Below, one piece after another: positions 33,706 through 42,204 of a DNA stretch of 64,000 nucleotides (positions are counted from its first letter, which is position 1; every line of letters begins with the position of its first letter). The translations under genes and the position numbers were made by a program. The notes beneath the pieces were generated by a model that saw nothing but the letters and a program-made list of their open reading frames with translations, did no database searches and was not told the DNA's origin. The stretch comes from an uncultured Eubacteriales bacterium (GTDB lineage: Bacteria > Bacillota > Clostridia > Christensenellales > UBA1242), in assembly GCA_949001935.1 (NCBI GenBank), contig CARJLX010000001.1, positions 62,001 through 126,000 on the forward strand, read 5' to 3'.

Positions 33706-34459
33706 TGGTAAGACTTCTCCAAATGGTTTCAAAATGCCTGCCAAATTCGCTGTCCTCGCGTTTTGCAAGTGGCGTCTTACCCTCAAAGTTTAAGTCTAGC
33801 ACCTGTTTTACTTGGGCTGGACGAGATGATAACACAATTATCCTATCCGACATGGACAGAGCTTCAGATATGTCATGACTGACAAGAAGTGCTGTCTTTT
33901 TTTCTCGCTTTATAATATCATAAACATCATCGCAGACGAGAAGGCGGGTTTGAAAATCTAGTGCTGAGAATGGTTCGTCAAGAAGTAGCAGGGCAGGCTC
34001 TAACATTAAAGTTCGAATAAGAGCCACACGCTGTCGCATTCCGCCAGAAAGTTCGCGAGGCTTTTTGTTTTTAAAGTTGTAGAGGTCATATTTTTTGAGA
34101 AGTTCATTGGCTCGTTCAAGTTTTTCATGGTCTTTATTTTTCTTTTGTATCTCAAGTCCAAGCGTTATATTTTGCCAAATAGTGCGCCATTCAAATAATT
34201 GGTCGCGTTGAAACATATAGCCAACCTTGCCGTCATGTTTATTAACAATTTCACCATTAATTGTAATTTCTCCGCTTGAAGGCTTTAAAAGCCCAGCAGT
34301 TAGAGATAAGATTGTGGTTTTTCCACAGCCACTTGGGCCAACGAGGGAGGCGAAAGAGTCTTGTTTGACAGAAAAGTCAAGGTTATTTAACGCTTGAATT
34401 TCATTATCTTTAGTTTGATAAAAGAAAGAAACATTTTTATATTGTAAAAAGTTTTCCAT
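33665..34459 (-). CDS. ABC transporter ATP-binding protein, NitT/TauT (SsuB-like) family
   Basis: A 264-aa ATPase with Walker A GPSGCGKTTILSL, Q-loop YMFQRDQLFEWRT, signature LSGGMRQRVALIRT, Walker B LLLLDEPFSALD and switch His in LLVSHDISEA. The RDQLFEWRT Q-loop style is typical of SsuB/TauB/ThiZ. It is the first gene of a two-gene leftward operon with the permease. Confidence 0.92.
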   Translation of the reverse strand: MENFLQYKNVSFFYQTKDNEIQALNNLDFSVKQDSFASLVGPSGCGKTTILSLTAGLLKPSSGEITINGEIVNKHDGKVGYMFQRDQLFEWRTIWQNITLGLEIQKKNKDHEKLERANELLKKYDLYNFKNKKPRELSGGMRQRVALIRTLMLEPALLLLDEPFSALDFQTRLLVCDDVYDIIKREKKTALLVSHDISEALSMSDRIIVLSSRPAQVKQVLDLNFEGKTPLAKREDSEFGRHFETIWRSLTNENQTTSKIFSDT

Positions 34460-34551
34460 GATTTTTTTAACCTCTACAATATCATTTTATAAATTCCTCA
34501 ATCTTTTGTGACTAAATTTTTAAAAAAATTGCAAATAGTTGGCAGTAAACC

Positions 34552-34581
34552 TTGAAAAACAATAATTTCATATTTTATACT
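34552..34581 (+). promoter_or_regulatory. Promoter of the phage morphogenesis cassette
   Basis: TTGAAA (34552-34557), 18-nt spacer, TATACT (34576-34581), then GGAGG before the first GTG. Confidence 0.55.
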
Positions 34582-34610
34582 CATGCCAAAGTTGCTTAAA
34601 GGAGGAAAGG

Positions 34611-34913
34611 GTGGATGAAGAAGGAAAACTTAAAAAGGCTTTATTAAAGAAAGCTTTGGGTTATGATGCCAACGAGGTTGTATGCGAGTATGTTCTAGAT
34701 GAAGAAGGTCAAGAAAAGCTTAGCAAAAAAAAGGTGACCAAAAAGCATTATAGTCCTGACATATCGGCCGTCAAAATGATGTTTGAAAGATATTATGGAG
34801 ATGATTATGCAGATATTTACAACATGAGTGATGAAGAACTTGAAAGCGAGAGAAAGCGACTTTTGAAAATTTTAAAGGAGGAAGATGATGGAAATCACAA
34901 GATGCAAACATAG
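34611..34913 (+). CDS. Terminase small-subunit-like protein (C-terminal part only)
   Basis: A 100-aa protein starting at GTG with GGAGG five nt upstream. KKVTKKHYSPDISAVKMMFE followed by RYYGDDYADIYNMSDEELES resembles the C-terminal region of many phage terminase small subunits (a charged KK-h-PPDxxAxxxxLxxR block, then a MT/SxEEL helix). The usual N-terminal HTH is missing. The first-gene position in the cassette agrees. The assignment is tentative. It overlaps the next gene by 29 nt. Confidence 0.5.
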   Translation: MDEEGKLKKALLKKALGYDANEVVCEYVLDEEGQEKLSKKKVTKKHYSPDISAVKMMFERYYGDDYADIYNMSDEELESERKRLLKILKEEDDGNHKMQT

Positions 34914-35109
34914 GGTTAAGTGTGACTTTTATGGTTGTAGCAATTTGGCAGATTACTCTTTTTCTACAAAGGGGCTTATAAAAAGAGATTTATGTTTTTG
35001 CCAAGATTGTTTGAAAGGAATGTACGAATGTATTTCTAAAATGCAGGTACCCAAGGGAATTGAAAGCCCATTTAAATTAAATAAGAGGTTAAAGAAAGAT
35101 GAAAAATAA
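34885..35109 (+). CDS. Small zinc-finger-like phage protein, 74 aa
   Basis: A Cys-rich small protein (CKHRVKCDFYGCSNLADYSF, then RDLCFCQDCLKGMYECI), likely binding one zinc. AAAGGAGG precedes two adjacent ATG codons (34885 and 34888); either may be used. It overlaps both neighbours. I do not recognise a named family. Confidence 0.65.
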   Translation: MMEITRCKHRVKCDFYGCSNLADYSFSTKGLIKRDLCFCQDCLKGMYECISKMQVPKGIESPFKLNKRLKKDEK

Positions 35110-36970
35110 TAAAGTTAAACTAGAAGAACAAAGAGTTCAAGATTTAGTTAAGGAAGTTATTGATGACTTCCACAAGCGTCAATATGACCGCAAAAGTTTT
35201 GATACAACTTGGCAAATGAACATGAATTTTCTGCTTGGAAATCAATATTGCAATATTGGTTATGGCGGAGCTGTTGAAGAGATGGACAAGCAATATTTTT
35301 GGCAGGAGCGAGAGGTTTTTAATCATATTGCACCTATTTATGATATTAGATTTGCTAAATTATCTAAAATTAAGCCAAAAATGAGTGTTATACCATCAAC
35401 AACTGACGAGAGAGATATTAAAACTGCAAAGGTTTCAAAAAAGATTTTATCTGCGATTTACAACAAAATGGGTATTGGTGAAAAAATCAACGAAGCTTTA
35501 AAGTGGAGTGAGGTTTGTGGAACAAGTTTTTACAAGGTTGTTTGGAGCAAAGATTTAGGTCAAGTAGTTGGCATTGATGAAAATAATAATCATATTAAAA
35601 GCGGTGAAGTTGAAGTTTCTGTTTGCTCTCCTTTTGAAATTTATCCAGACAATATGTCGGCAGGCAATTTAGATGAATGTCAATCAATTATTCATGCAAA
35701 AGCATATTCGGTTTTTGACATTAAAGATTTATTTGGTGTTGATGTTGAAGGGCAAGATATTAAAACTTTTACATTAAATAATGTTTATTCTGGATTAGGT
35801 GGTCTTGGTTATAATGCAACTGCAACTAAGATTACACAAAACGTTAAGTCAAATTCAGCAATTGTAATTGAGCGTTATGAAAAGCCATCAAGAGAATTCC
35901 CTAATGGTAGGCTTATTATTGTTGCTGGAGACAAACTTGTTTTTGAGGGAGAACTTCCTTTTGCAAACGGAATTGATGGCAAAAGAGATTTTCCTTTTAT
36001 AAGACAAATTTCTTTTGAAAATCCTGGTTGTTTTTGGGGAAGCAGTGTTATAGAAAGACTGATTCCTGTTCAAAGGGCTTATAACGCAGTAAAAAATCGC
36101 AAGCATGAATTTATCAACAGGCTTTCTCTTGGGATATTGAGTGTTGAGGATGGCTCTGTTGATATTGACAATCTTGAAGACGAAGGCTTATGTCCAGGGA
36201 AGGTTTTGGTTTATAGACAGGGGGCTGACAAGCCAGAGTATCTTTCTGCAGAATCAATCCCTAGCGGTTTAAGTGATGAAGAAGATAAGTTATTAACAGA
36301 ATTCTCTAAAATAAGTGGCGTTACAGAGATTTTGGATAAGAGTTATGTTTCTTCTAATCTAAGTGGTGTTGCACTTGAACTTTTGATTGGTCAAGATGAA
36401 ACAAGATTAAATATGTCTAGCGAGAGTTTAAAAAATGCTGTTAGACTTATTGCTCAAAAAATCTTGAGGCTTTACAAACAATTTGCAATTTTCCCAAGAC
36501 TTGCAAAACTTGTTGGAGATAATGGCAAATTGGAAATGTTTTATTTCTCTTCAAGTGATGTTTCATCTGATGATGTTGTGATTGATGCTCAAAGCGAGGT
36601 TGGAGAAACGCTTACTCAAAGAAGAGAAATGCTTTTCACACTTCTTGACAAGGGCTTATTAAGTGATGAAAATGGAAGTCTATCTAATCGTATGAAAACC
36701 AAGTTTTTAGATATGCTTGGACTTGGCGTTTGGGAGGGTGGACAAGACCTACACGAACTTCAAACCAATATGGCTGACGAAGAAAACTTAAAAATGCTTG
36801 ACGGCGTTAGTGTTAAAACTTGTGAGATTGATGATAACGAATTGCATTACAATTCTCATGTTGCCTTTATGCTTGGCAAAGATTACCTAAATGCAAAAGC
36901 TAAAAACCCTAAACTTGAAGATATATTTTTAGAGCATGTGCGTGAACACAAAAAAGAATTAAATAAATAA
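35099..36970 (+). CDS. Phage portal protein, P22 type
   Basis: The portal is the dodecameric channel through which DNA enters the capsid. The 623-aa protein has the P22-like portal layout. At the N-terminus, RQYDRKSFDTTWQMNMNFLL leads to REVFNHIAPIYDIRFAKLSK. A CSPFEIYPDNMSAGNLDECQ block (wing/clip region) follows, then PVQRAYNAVKNRKHEF and a helical C-terminal barrel. Length is somewhat below P22 gp1 (725 aa). The next genes are scaffold and coat, the expected order. It is intact. Confidence 0.88.
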   Translation: MKNNKVKLEEQRVQDLVKEVIDDFHKRQYDRKSFDTTWQMNMNFLLGNQYCNIGYGGAVEEMDKQYFWQEREVFNHIAPIYDIRFAKLSKIKPKMSVIPSTTDERDIKTAKVSKKILSAIYNKMGIGEKINEALKWSEVCGTSFYKVVWSKDLGQVVGIDENNNHIKSGEVEVSVCSPFEIYPDNMSAGNLDECQSIIHAKAYSVFDIKDLFGVDVEGQDIKTFTLNNVYSGLGGLGYNATATKITQNVKSNSAIVIERYEKPSREFPNGRLIIVAGDKLVFEGELPFANGIDGKRDFPFIRQISFENPGCFWGSSVIERLIPVQRAYNAVKNRKHEFINRLSLGILSVEDGSVDIDNLEDEGLCPGKVLVYRQGADKPEYLSAESIPSGLSDEEDKLLTEFSKISGVTEILDKSYVSSNLSGVALELLIGQDETRLNMSSESLKNAVRLIAQKILRLYKQFAIFPRLAKLVGDNGKLEMFYFSSSDVSSDDVVIDAQSEVGETLTQRREMLFTLLDKGLLSDENGSLSNRMKTKFLDMLGLGVWEGGQDLHELQTNMADEENLKMLDGVSVKTCEIDDNELHYNSHVAFMLGKDYLNAKAKNPKLEDIFLEHVREHKKELNK

Positions 36971-36984
36971 AATTTGGAGGATTT

Positions 36985-37686
36985 ATGGAAGAATTACAAA
37001 GAGAACAACCATTAGAGGAACCAGCAAATGTTTCAGGCGAAACGATTGGTGAAAGTGCTGCGAGTGTGAATGGCTCTCTAAAAGAAATGGCAGATGGTGA
37101 GTTTGTAGATTTTGAAAATTTTGAGGACAAAGTTGATACTCCCTCAATTTTACAAGAACATAAAGAAGGAGATTTAGGAAAGTTTAAATCTGTGCAAGCT
37201 TTGTTTGACGCGTATAACAATTTGCAGGCTTCTTACACCAAAAAGTGCCAACGCTTAAGTGAACTTGAAAAAGAGAAAGCAGATTTTAAAGAAGATTTAA
37301 AGGAGAATGAAAATTCTTTAGAAGCTAACTTAAATTTGTTCCTTTCAAAGAACGCCGAAGCGAAAGGTTTTGCCGAAGAAATTAAAAATAAAATAGAAAA
37401 TTCTGGCAAAACTGACATCTCCGCAATTGAAGGTGCTTGGAATGAAATTGTACTTGATCATATCAAGAATCCTTTTGATGACGGAGATAAAATAGTGGAC
37501 AAATATGTCCTAGAAAATCAAAATGTTCGAGATAAAATTATTCAAGATTATATTAATTCATTAAACAAAACTTTAGTTCCTAAAGTTATTTCTTCAGGAC
37601 AAGGACAAAGAGTGTCAGACATAACGACTGGCACTCCTGCGTCATTGTCTGAAGCTAAAAAAATGATGAAGCGAATGTTTGAATAA
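36985..37686 (+). CDS. Phage scaffolding protein
   Basis: A 233-aa acidic, helical protein located between portal and coat. Coiled-coil is likely at residues 80-130 (KCQRLSELEKEKADFKEDLK and on). The C-terminus is helical and basic (LSEAKKMMKRMFE), as expected for the coat-binding end of scaffolds. Scaffolds are recognised mainly by position and composition, so family identity is inferred. It has a GGAGG site. Confidence 0.7.
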   Translation: MEELQREQPLEEPANVSGETIGESAASVNGSLKEMADGEFVDFENFEDKVDTPSILQEHKEGDLGKFKSVQALFDAYNNLQASYTKKCQRLSELEKEKADFKEDLKENENSLEANLNLFLSKNAEAKGFAEEIKNKIENSGKTDISAIEGAWNEIVLDHIKNPFDDGDKIVDKYVLENQNVRDKIIQDYINSLNKTLVPKVISSGQGQRVSDITTGTPASLSEAKKMMKRMFE

Positions 37687-37723
37687 TTTTCTTAACAAAA
37701 CAATTATTTAAAGGAGAAAAATT

Positions 37724-38944
37724 ATGGTTTCACTTACAACAGCAAACAACGCTTTAAAAGATGTTTATGTAGGCGTTGTTGCAAATCAATTAAACATCAA
37801 TGCAAATCCTCTTCTTTCTCAAATCAAAAGATCTAATAAGGATATTTGGGGAAAAGAGATCGTAAAAATGACTACTTATGGTATCAATGGTGGTATCGGA
37901 GCAGGCGAAGAAACTGGGGCTCTTCCTATGGCAACTGGCAATAGTTATGCACAAATTCGCGCTACACTTAAAAACCTTTATGGTCAACTTGAAATATCAG
38001 ACAAAGCTATCAAAAGTTCTGCAAACAATATTGGTGCTTTTGTTGACCTTCTTGCTTATGAAATGGAAGGACTTGTAAAAGCAAGTTCATTCAATCTTGG
38101 CAGAATGCTTTATGGTGATGGTTCTGGAAAAGTTGCAACTATTTCAGCTGTTGATACTTCAGCTAAAACAATCACTTGTGATAGCGTTAGAAATATCATT
38201 GAAGGTATGGTTTTGGATGCTTTTGCAGGTTCTACTAAGAAAAGTACAGGGGCTATTAAAGTGACATATGTTGACCGCACAAACAACAAGTTTACATTTG
38301 ATGGTGATATTTATGCAGGTAGCGAACTTGCTAAAGATCAAGTTTTATATGTTCAAGGTTCAAAAGATTTAGAGATAACAGGTCTTGGAAAACTTTTCTC
38401 TGCTGAAGATACATTATACGGTCTTAGCAAAACAACTTATCCTTGGCTTAAGTCTTATAAAACAGACTCAACAGAAAAAGAAATTTCTGATATGCTTATT
38501 CAAGAAGCTATTGATTTCTTGGAAGAGAACAATGATGCAGGAATAAACTTTATTTCTTGTTCAAGCAAGGTTAGACGTGCATATCAACAATATCTCTCTG
38601 CTTATAGAAGAAATGTAGATATTGCTGAACTTGCGGGTGGCTTTAAAACTATTACTCACAATGGAATTCCTGTTGTTGCAGATAGATTTGTTGAGGATGA
38701 TGCTATGTATCTTCTTAACACTAACGACTTTACACTTCATGAACTTGATGACTGGAAGTGGATTGAAAGCGAAGATGGAAGTGTATTAAGACAAAATGCT
38801 GGACATGCAACATATTCAGCAACACTTGTTAAATATGCCGAACTCTTATGTGATAAGCCTGCTTCTCAAGCAAAGATTTGCGGAATTAAAGCAACTGTGA
38901 CCAATCCATTTTTACCAAATGTGACTGCTAATACAGAAGGTTAA
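37724..38944 (+). CDS. Phage major capsid protein (HK97 fold, P22-coat-like context)
   Basis: A 406-aa protein that starts MVSLTTANNALKDVYVGVVA and contains GINGGIGAGEETGALPMATG, then ATLKNLYGQLEISDKAIKSS, a segment like the E-loop/spine-helix region of HK97-fold coats. C-terminal FKTITHNGIPVVADRFVED and MYLLNTNDFTLHEL match the P-domain strands common to these proteins. A strong AAAGGAG site and a terminator right after the gene fit high expression. Confidence 0.88.
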   Translation: MVSLTTANNALKDVYVGVVANQLNINANPLLSQIKRSNKDIWGKEIVKMTTYGINGGIGAGEETGALPMATGNSYAQIRATLKNLYGQLEISDKAIKSSANNIGAFVDLLAYEMEGLVKASSFNLGRMLYGDGSGKVATISAVDTSAKTITCDSVRNIIEGMVLDAFAGSTKKSTGAIKVTYVDRTNNKFTFDGDIYAGSELAKDQVLYVQGSKDLEITGLGKLFSAEDTLYGLSKTTYPWLKSYKTDSTEKEISDMLIQEAIDFLEENNDAGINFISCSSKVRRAYQQYLSAYRRNVDIAELAGGFKTITHNGIPVVADRFVEDDAMYLLNTNDFTLHELDDWKWIESEDGSVLRQNAGHATYSATLVKYAELLCDKPASQAKICGIKATVTNPFLPNVTANTEG

Positions 38945-38952
38945 AAATAGAG

Positions 38953-38978
38953 GGCAAAAAGTTTACTTTTTGCCTTTT
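38953..38978 (+). terminator. Terminator after the coat gene
   Basis: GGCAAAAAG (38953-38961) pairs with CTTTTTGCC (38966-38974), followed by TTTT. It probably reduces transcription into the connector and tail genes. Confidence 0.82.
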
Positions 38979-39028
38979 ATTGTTTTTTGAAGAATTTTTA
39001 AGGTTTTTAATCTATTTTAGGAGGTTTT

Positions 39029-39343
39029 ATGAGAAATTATTTGCTTGTTGATAATGATGTTTATTTTATTTCACAAAGATTGAAAGAGATAGATTTTCGT
39101 TATTTTATACTTTTCAATTTAAAAAAACATAAATATGAAGTTCACAGCCTAGGACAGATAGGAGGTAGTTATTGTTTTACTCTTCCATTTGACTGTCTTG
39201 ATGCAAGAGCAATTTCTTTTACTTTAAAAACCAAAAGTGAAAACATTGAAAAGCTTGTTAAGGAAATAGATGAAGAAAACAAAAAACTAGAAAAAAACAA
39301 TATAAAAAAGGCAGTTAATAAACTTGAGGAGGTTTTATTATGA
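39029..39343 (+). CDS. Phage structural-region protein of unknown function, 104 aa
   Basis: The N-terminal half is beta-rich (YFILFNLKKHKYEVHSLGQI), and the C-terminal half is a charged coiled-coil (NIEKLVKEIDEENKKLEKNN). It lies between coat and connector genes with an AGGAGG site and overlaps the next gene by 4 nt (ATGA). Probably a virion or assembly component; not recognised. Confidence 0.6.
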   Translation: MRNYLLVDNDVYFISQRLKEIDFRYFILFNLKKHKYEVHSLGQIGGSYCFTLPFDCLDARAISFTLKTKSENIEKLVKEIDEENKKLEKNNIKKAVNKLEEVLL

Positions 39344-39900
39344 AAGCAATAGATATTATAAAAATTGCTTGTGATTTTACTGAAAATCAAGAGCTTGCTA
39401 TAAAATTAGACGAAGAAAACCCTGAGTTTACTTCAAACGAAAACAAAAAAATAAATTTGTTATTAAAATGTTTAAATTTAATTCAAAATGAGGTTGCGTG
39501 TGAATTTATTCCCTTGCAAGCCATAGAGGAAGTTAAGGCTACAGATTTTAAGGTTAATTATAATCAATTTTCTAAAAAACCAATTTCTATTATTTGGGCA
39601 AAAGATAAATTAGGAAGAAACATTCGCTTTAAGTCTTTTGCAGATTACCTTATGATTTTTGGTGGTTCAGCAAAAATTAAATATAATTATATGCCAAAGG
39701 AAATCACTTCTCTTGATAGTGATATAGAGGAAGCTATTTTACCAATGCGCATATATGCATATGGAATAGCCAGAGAATTTTATCTTATGCAGAGTTTGAG
39801 TGAAGATGCAGATATTTGGGAGGTTAGATTCAAGGATAGTCTTTGTGTTTTTGCAAGAAAAAAACAAGAAGTCAAAATGCCTTGCAGGAGGTGGCTATGA
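39340..39900 (+). CDS. Putative phage head-tail connector/neck protein, 186 aa
   Basis: An alpha-helical N-terminus (DIIKIACDFTENQELAIKLD) is followed by a beta-containing domain (KYNYMPKEITSLDSDIEEAI). Position directly before the tail-hub-like gene corresponds to the head-completion or adaptor proteins of P22-like phages (gp4-like), but sequence similarity is not recognisable. It is coupled by ATGA overlaps on both sides. Confidence 0.5.
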   Translation: MKAIDIIKIACDFTENQELAIKLDEENPEFTSNENKKINLLLKCLNLIQNEVACEFIPLQAIEEVKATDFKVNYNQFSKKPISIIWAKDKLGRNIRFKSFADYLMIFGGSAKIKYNYMPKEITSLDSDIEEAILPMRIYAYGIAREFYLMQSLSEDADIWEVRFKDSLCVFARKKQEVKMPCRRWL

Positions 39901-41384
39901 TTTTGAATAAAAACCTAGTGAAAGGCAAGAAGAAAACTCAAAAAAATCTTATTTATGATGTATTTCAAAACTTTGTAGACTCTTCTATTGCAGAAAGCAG
40001 GCAAGAGATTAAAAATGTATCTTCAACTTATAACTTTGATATATCAAATGGAGAACTTAAAAGTGGTTATGGGTTTAAAAGACTACAAATGCCAACTAGC
40101 AGTTCAAACCTTGATAGTGAAGAGGTTTTAGCGTTGGATGGCAATGAAGTTTATGCTTTATGGTCTTTCAAATGGTATAGTTCGCTTGCTAAAGAGAACA
40201 GATACTATATTGTTTATTATAACGACTTAAACAGGCTTGGCTTTGCAAATCTTTTCAATGCTCGTCCAGTTGCCTTGTTTGCTCCAACAGACTTTACTAG
40301 TACACCTGTTGGAAACAAAACAAGATACAATGGTGACGATGCTATGGTATTTTCTGGCGACATTGATGGACTTTATTTAATGACTGGAAATATTTCAAGA
40401 ATGTACGAAGATGCACCAAGGGTTTTGTCTATTTGTTGGCAGTTTGATAAATATTTTGCAATCACAGCTGGTGAACAGGCTAATTTATATTACAGTGACA
40501 ATAAAGACATAACTTCTTGGACGGCTCAAACCATGAAAGAGATAACATTTGATGATGATAAGGGCAAGCTCAACAAGGTTATGGCGTTCAACGACTATGT
40601 TTATGTTTTTAGAGATTTTGGCATAACTAAAATTTCTATTTATAGTACAAAAAACTTATTTGATGTTAGTGGCATTTATCAATGTGATAGTTTTATTTAT
40701 CCTGGGACAATCGCATCATCGGGAGATAAAATATATTTTCTTGAAGGTTCGGGTATTTATTCCTTCAATGGTTCTTCTACAACAAAAATCAATCTTGAAT
40801 GTGATGATATGTTAAATAAGACTCAAAAACACAATGCAAGTGCCGTTTGTTTTGAGGGCAGGTATTATCTTGCATGTCGTTATAATTTTGATGATGGTAA
40901 AGTTGTAGGGTGCGAAAATGAAGAGGGATATGTAAATAATGTCCTTTTTGTGCTTGATTTGGTTTCTAAAAAAGTTAATCTTTTGCGAGGAGTTGATATT
41001 AAACAACTTTGTGTCTTGAATAATCCATTTAAAAGTAAGGTTGTTGCATGTTTTAATGGGAACAATAAAAGTTTTATTGGCGAACTTACTATGGATGGAG
41101 ATGTATTTGAAGTTTCAACAAGCAAAGAATGGACGAGTGTATTAAGTGATTTGAAAGAGCCTGAAAAACTTAAAAAGATTGAATATTTAACTATAAAATC
41201 GACAACCGATTGTGAGGTTAAAATTGATAGTGATAGAGAAGATAAGAGAATTCAAGTTTTGGGTTGTGAAAAATTACAAAAATTGAGTGTTAATGTTTTA
41301 GGGCGTGAATTTAAAATTTCATTCTCAACAACAAGTAAAGATGCAAACATTTCAAATGTTAAATTAGGCTATAGTATAACCTAA
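39897..41384 (+). CDS. P22 gp10-like tail hub / DNA-stabilisation protein (beta-propeller-like)
   Basis: A 495-aa beta-rich protein with repeated strand-turn patterns: MVFSGDIDGLYLMTGNISRM, AFNDYVYVFRDFGITKISIY, SSGDKIYFLEGSGIYSFNGS and CFEGRYYLACRYNFDDG. This is the look of the propeller domain in P22 gp10, the hub between neck and needle, and the genome position agrees. The start at 39897 (AGGAGGTGGCTATG) overlaps the upstream stop; an earlier in-frame start inside the previous gene is rejected. Confidence 0.68.
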   Translation: MILNKNLVKGKKKTQKNLIYDVFQNFVDSSIAESRQEIKNVSSTYNFDISNGELKSGYGFKRLQMPTSSSNLDSEEVLALDGNEVYALWSFKWYSSLAKENRYYIVYYNDLNRLGFANLFNARPVALFAPTDFTSTPVGNKTRYNGDDAMVFSGDIDGLYLMTGNISRMYEDAPRVLSICWQFDKYFAITAGEQANLYYSDNKDITSWTAQTMKEITFDDDKGKLNKVMAFNDYVYVFRDFGITKISIYSTKNLFDVSGIYQCDSFIYPGTIASSGDKIYFLEGSGIYSFNGSSTTKINLECDDMLNKTQKHNASAVCFEGRYYLACRYNFDDGKVVGCENEEGYVNNVLFVLDLVSKKVNLLRGVDIKQLCVLNNPFKSKVVACFNGNNKSFIGELTMDGDVFEVSTSKEWTSVLSDLKEPEKLKKIEYLTIKSTTDCEVKIDSDREDKRIQVLGCEKLQKLSVNVLGREFKISFSTTSKDANISNVKLGYSIT

Positions 41385-41452
41385 TGATAATTTTCAATTT
41401 AGGACATATTTCCCACTACAAAAAAAAGAAATTAATTCGTGAGGTGGGCGAT

Positions 41453-41509
41453 ATGAAAAAACTTTTTAATGAAGAAATACTAGGACGATCTAAGGATAAA
41501 GGTCTATGA
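41453..41509 (+). CDS. Very short ORF (18 aa) coupled to the holin gene
   Basis: MKKLFNEEILGRSKDKGL starts after GAGGTG and ends in ATGA overlapping the holin start at 41506. It may be a real micro-ORF for coupling or chance. An upstream CCCAC (about 41411) could pair with GTGGG at its ribosome binding site. Confidence 0.35.
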   Translation: MKKLFNEEILGRSKDKGL

Positions 41510-41730
41510 GTTTTTGGAATGAAATAATAAGCGTTGTTGTTAGTAATGGAATTTTTGCCACATTATTTGTTTTTCTATTTTTCTATCAACTAAAAGATAG
41601 TTCTAAACGCGAAAAAGCATATCAGCAAACAATAACCGATCTTACTCAACATTTAGAAATGATTGAGGAGGTTAAAGAAGAGGTTAAAGAATTGCAAGGA
41701 CTTATCAAAGGAGGGGAAGATGAAAAATAA
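41506..41730 (+). CDS. BhlA/UviB family holin-like protein
   Basis: A 74-aa protein with one N-terminal membrane helix (VVVSNGIFATLFVFLFFYQL), then KDSSKREKAYQQTITDLTQH and a coiled-coil. This is the standard BhlA/UviB layout (GxFAxLFxxLFxY-LK-xSxxRE). Such proteins permeabilise the membrane and are found beside bacteriocin and prophage lysis genes. It overlaps the next holin by 11 nt. Confidence 0.88.
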   Translation: MSFWNEIISVVVSNGIFATLFVFLFFYQLKDSSKREKAYQQTITDLTQHLEMIEEVKEEVKELQGLIKGGEDEK

Positions 41731-41986
41731 ATTTCGATCTTATGGATTTTGGACAGCACTTGCTGGAGCGGTTGTGGTGCTGCTAAATGCATTAGGTCAA
41801 GCCTTTGGATTTTCTGTGAATGATGAAATTGTGACAAGTATAATTATGGCGATAGCGGGTGTACTTGTTGTGTTTGGAGTTGTCAGTATGCCAAAAGGTG
41901 AAGACGAAAATAAACAAGATGAAATTGAAGAACAAAAAGAAGATCAAGAAGAATTGGAAGAAAATAAAGATAACAAGCAAGAATAA
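41720..41986 (+). CDS. Phi-LC3-type phage holin
   Basis: An 88-aa protein: KNKFRSYGFWTALAGAVVVL begins a first membrane helix, a second (IIMAIAGVLVVFGVVSMP) follows, and a highly acidic tail completes it (DEIEEQKEDQEELEENKDNK). This matches small two-helix holins of the phi LC3 group. The start at 41720 follows AAAGGAGGGG. No endolysin follows. Confidence 0.82.
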   Translation: MKNKFRSYGFWTALAGAVVVLLNALGQAFGFSVNDEIVTSIIMAIAGVLVVFGVVSMPKGEDENKQDEIEEQKEDQEELEENKDNKQE

Positions 41987-42012
41987 AAAAGGTGCCATTG
42001 GCACCTTTTTTT
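41986..42012 (+). terminator. Terminator at the end of the phage cassette
   Basis: AAAAAGGTGCC-ATT-GGCACCTTTTT, with the T run continuing to 42012. Confidence 0.9.
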
Positions 42013-42109
42013 AGCAATATAAAATTCATTGGATTTTTATTGTTTCTATAGATAAAATTTAAATAAATTAGTTTTTATAAATTGTTAATTTAAAAGAAAT
42101 TAAAAGTAT

Positions 42110-42158
42110 AAAACAAAGCATTTGAAATCTTTGATAAAAGATACAAATGCTTTGTTTT
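42110..42158. terminator. Intergenic hairpin beside palindrome copy
   Basis: AAAACAAAGCATTTG (42110-42124) pairs perfectly with CAAATGCTTTGTTTT (42144-42158). It is symmetric, so it can end transcripts from either side; the leftward lipoprotein gene ends nearby. The rest of 42013-42204 is AT-rich with no gene. Confidence 0.7.
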
Positions 42159-42172
42159 TAGTTTTCTTTTGT

Positions 42173-42197
42173 TTACTTTTCTTTAAAAGAAAAGTAA
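42173..42197. repeat. Intergenic palindrome family, copy at 42.2 kb (perfect)
   Basis: A perfect 12+1+12 palindrome: TTACTTTTCTTT, A, and the exact complement. It is preceded by GTTTTCTTTTG, the flank shared with the copy at 52601. Confidence 0.85.
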
Positions 42198-42204
42198 TGC
42201 TAAA

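Larger units (their letters stand above)
34611..41986 (+). mobile_element. P22/podovirus-like morphogenesis cassette (partial or domesticated prophage)
   Basis: Eleven tightly packed plus-strand genes read in phage order: terminase-small-like, zinc-finger-like small protein, P22-type portal, scaffold, major coat, two connector-like proteins, tail hub, tiny ORF, BhlA-type holin and phi-LC3-type holin. All frames are open and have good ribosome binding sites, with frequent overlaps. Absent are large terminase, integrase/repressor, replication genes, tail spike or fibre, and endolysin. No attachment-site repeats were found at the ends by eye. It is flanked by an ABC operon on the left and lipoprotein genes on the right. 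Confidence 0.82.

Noticed and set aside
34460..42204. Attachment-site direct repeats at the edges of the phage cassette
   Set aside because: I compared both edges by eye and saw no convincing repeat, and there is no tRNA or integrase nearby.
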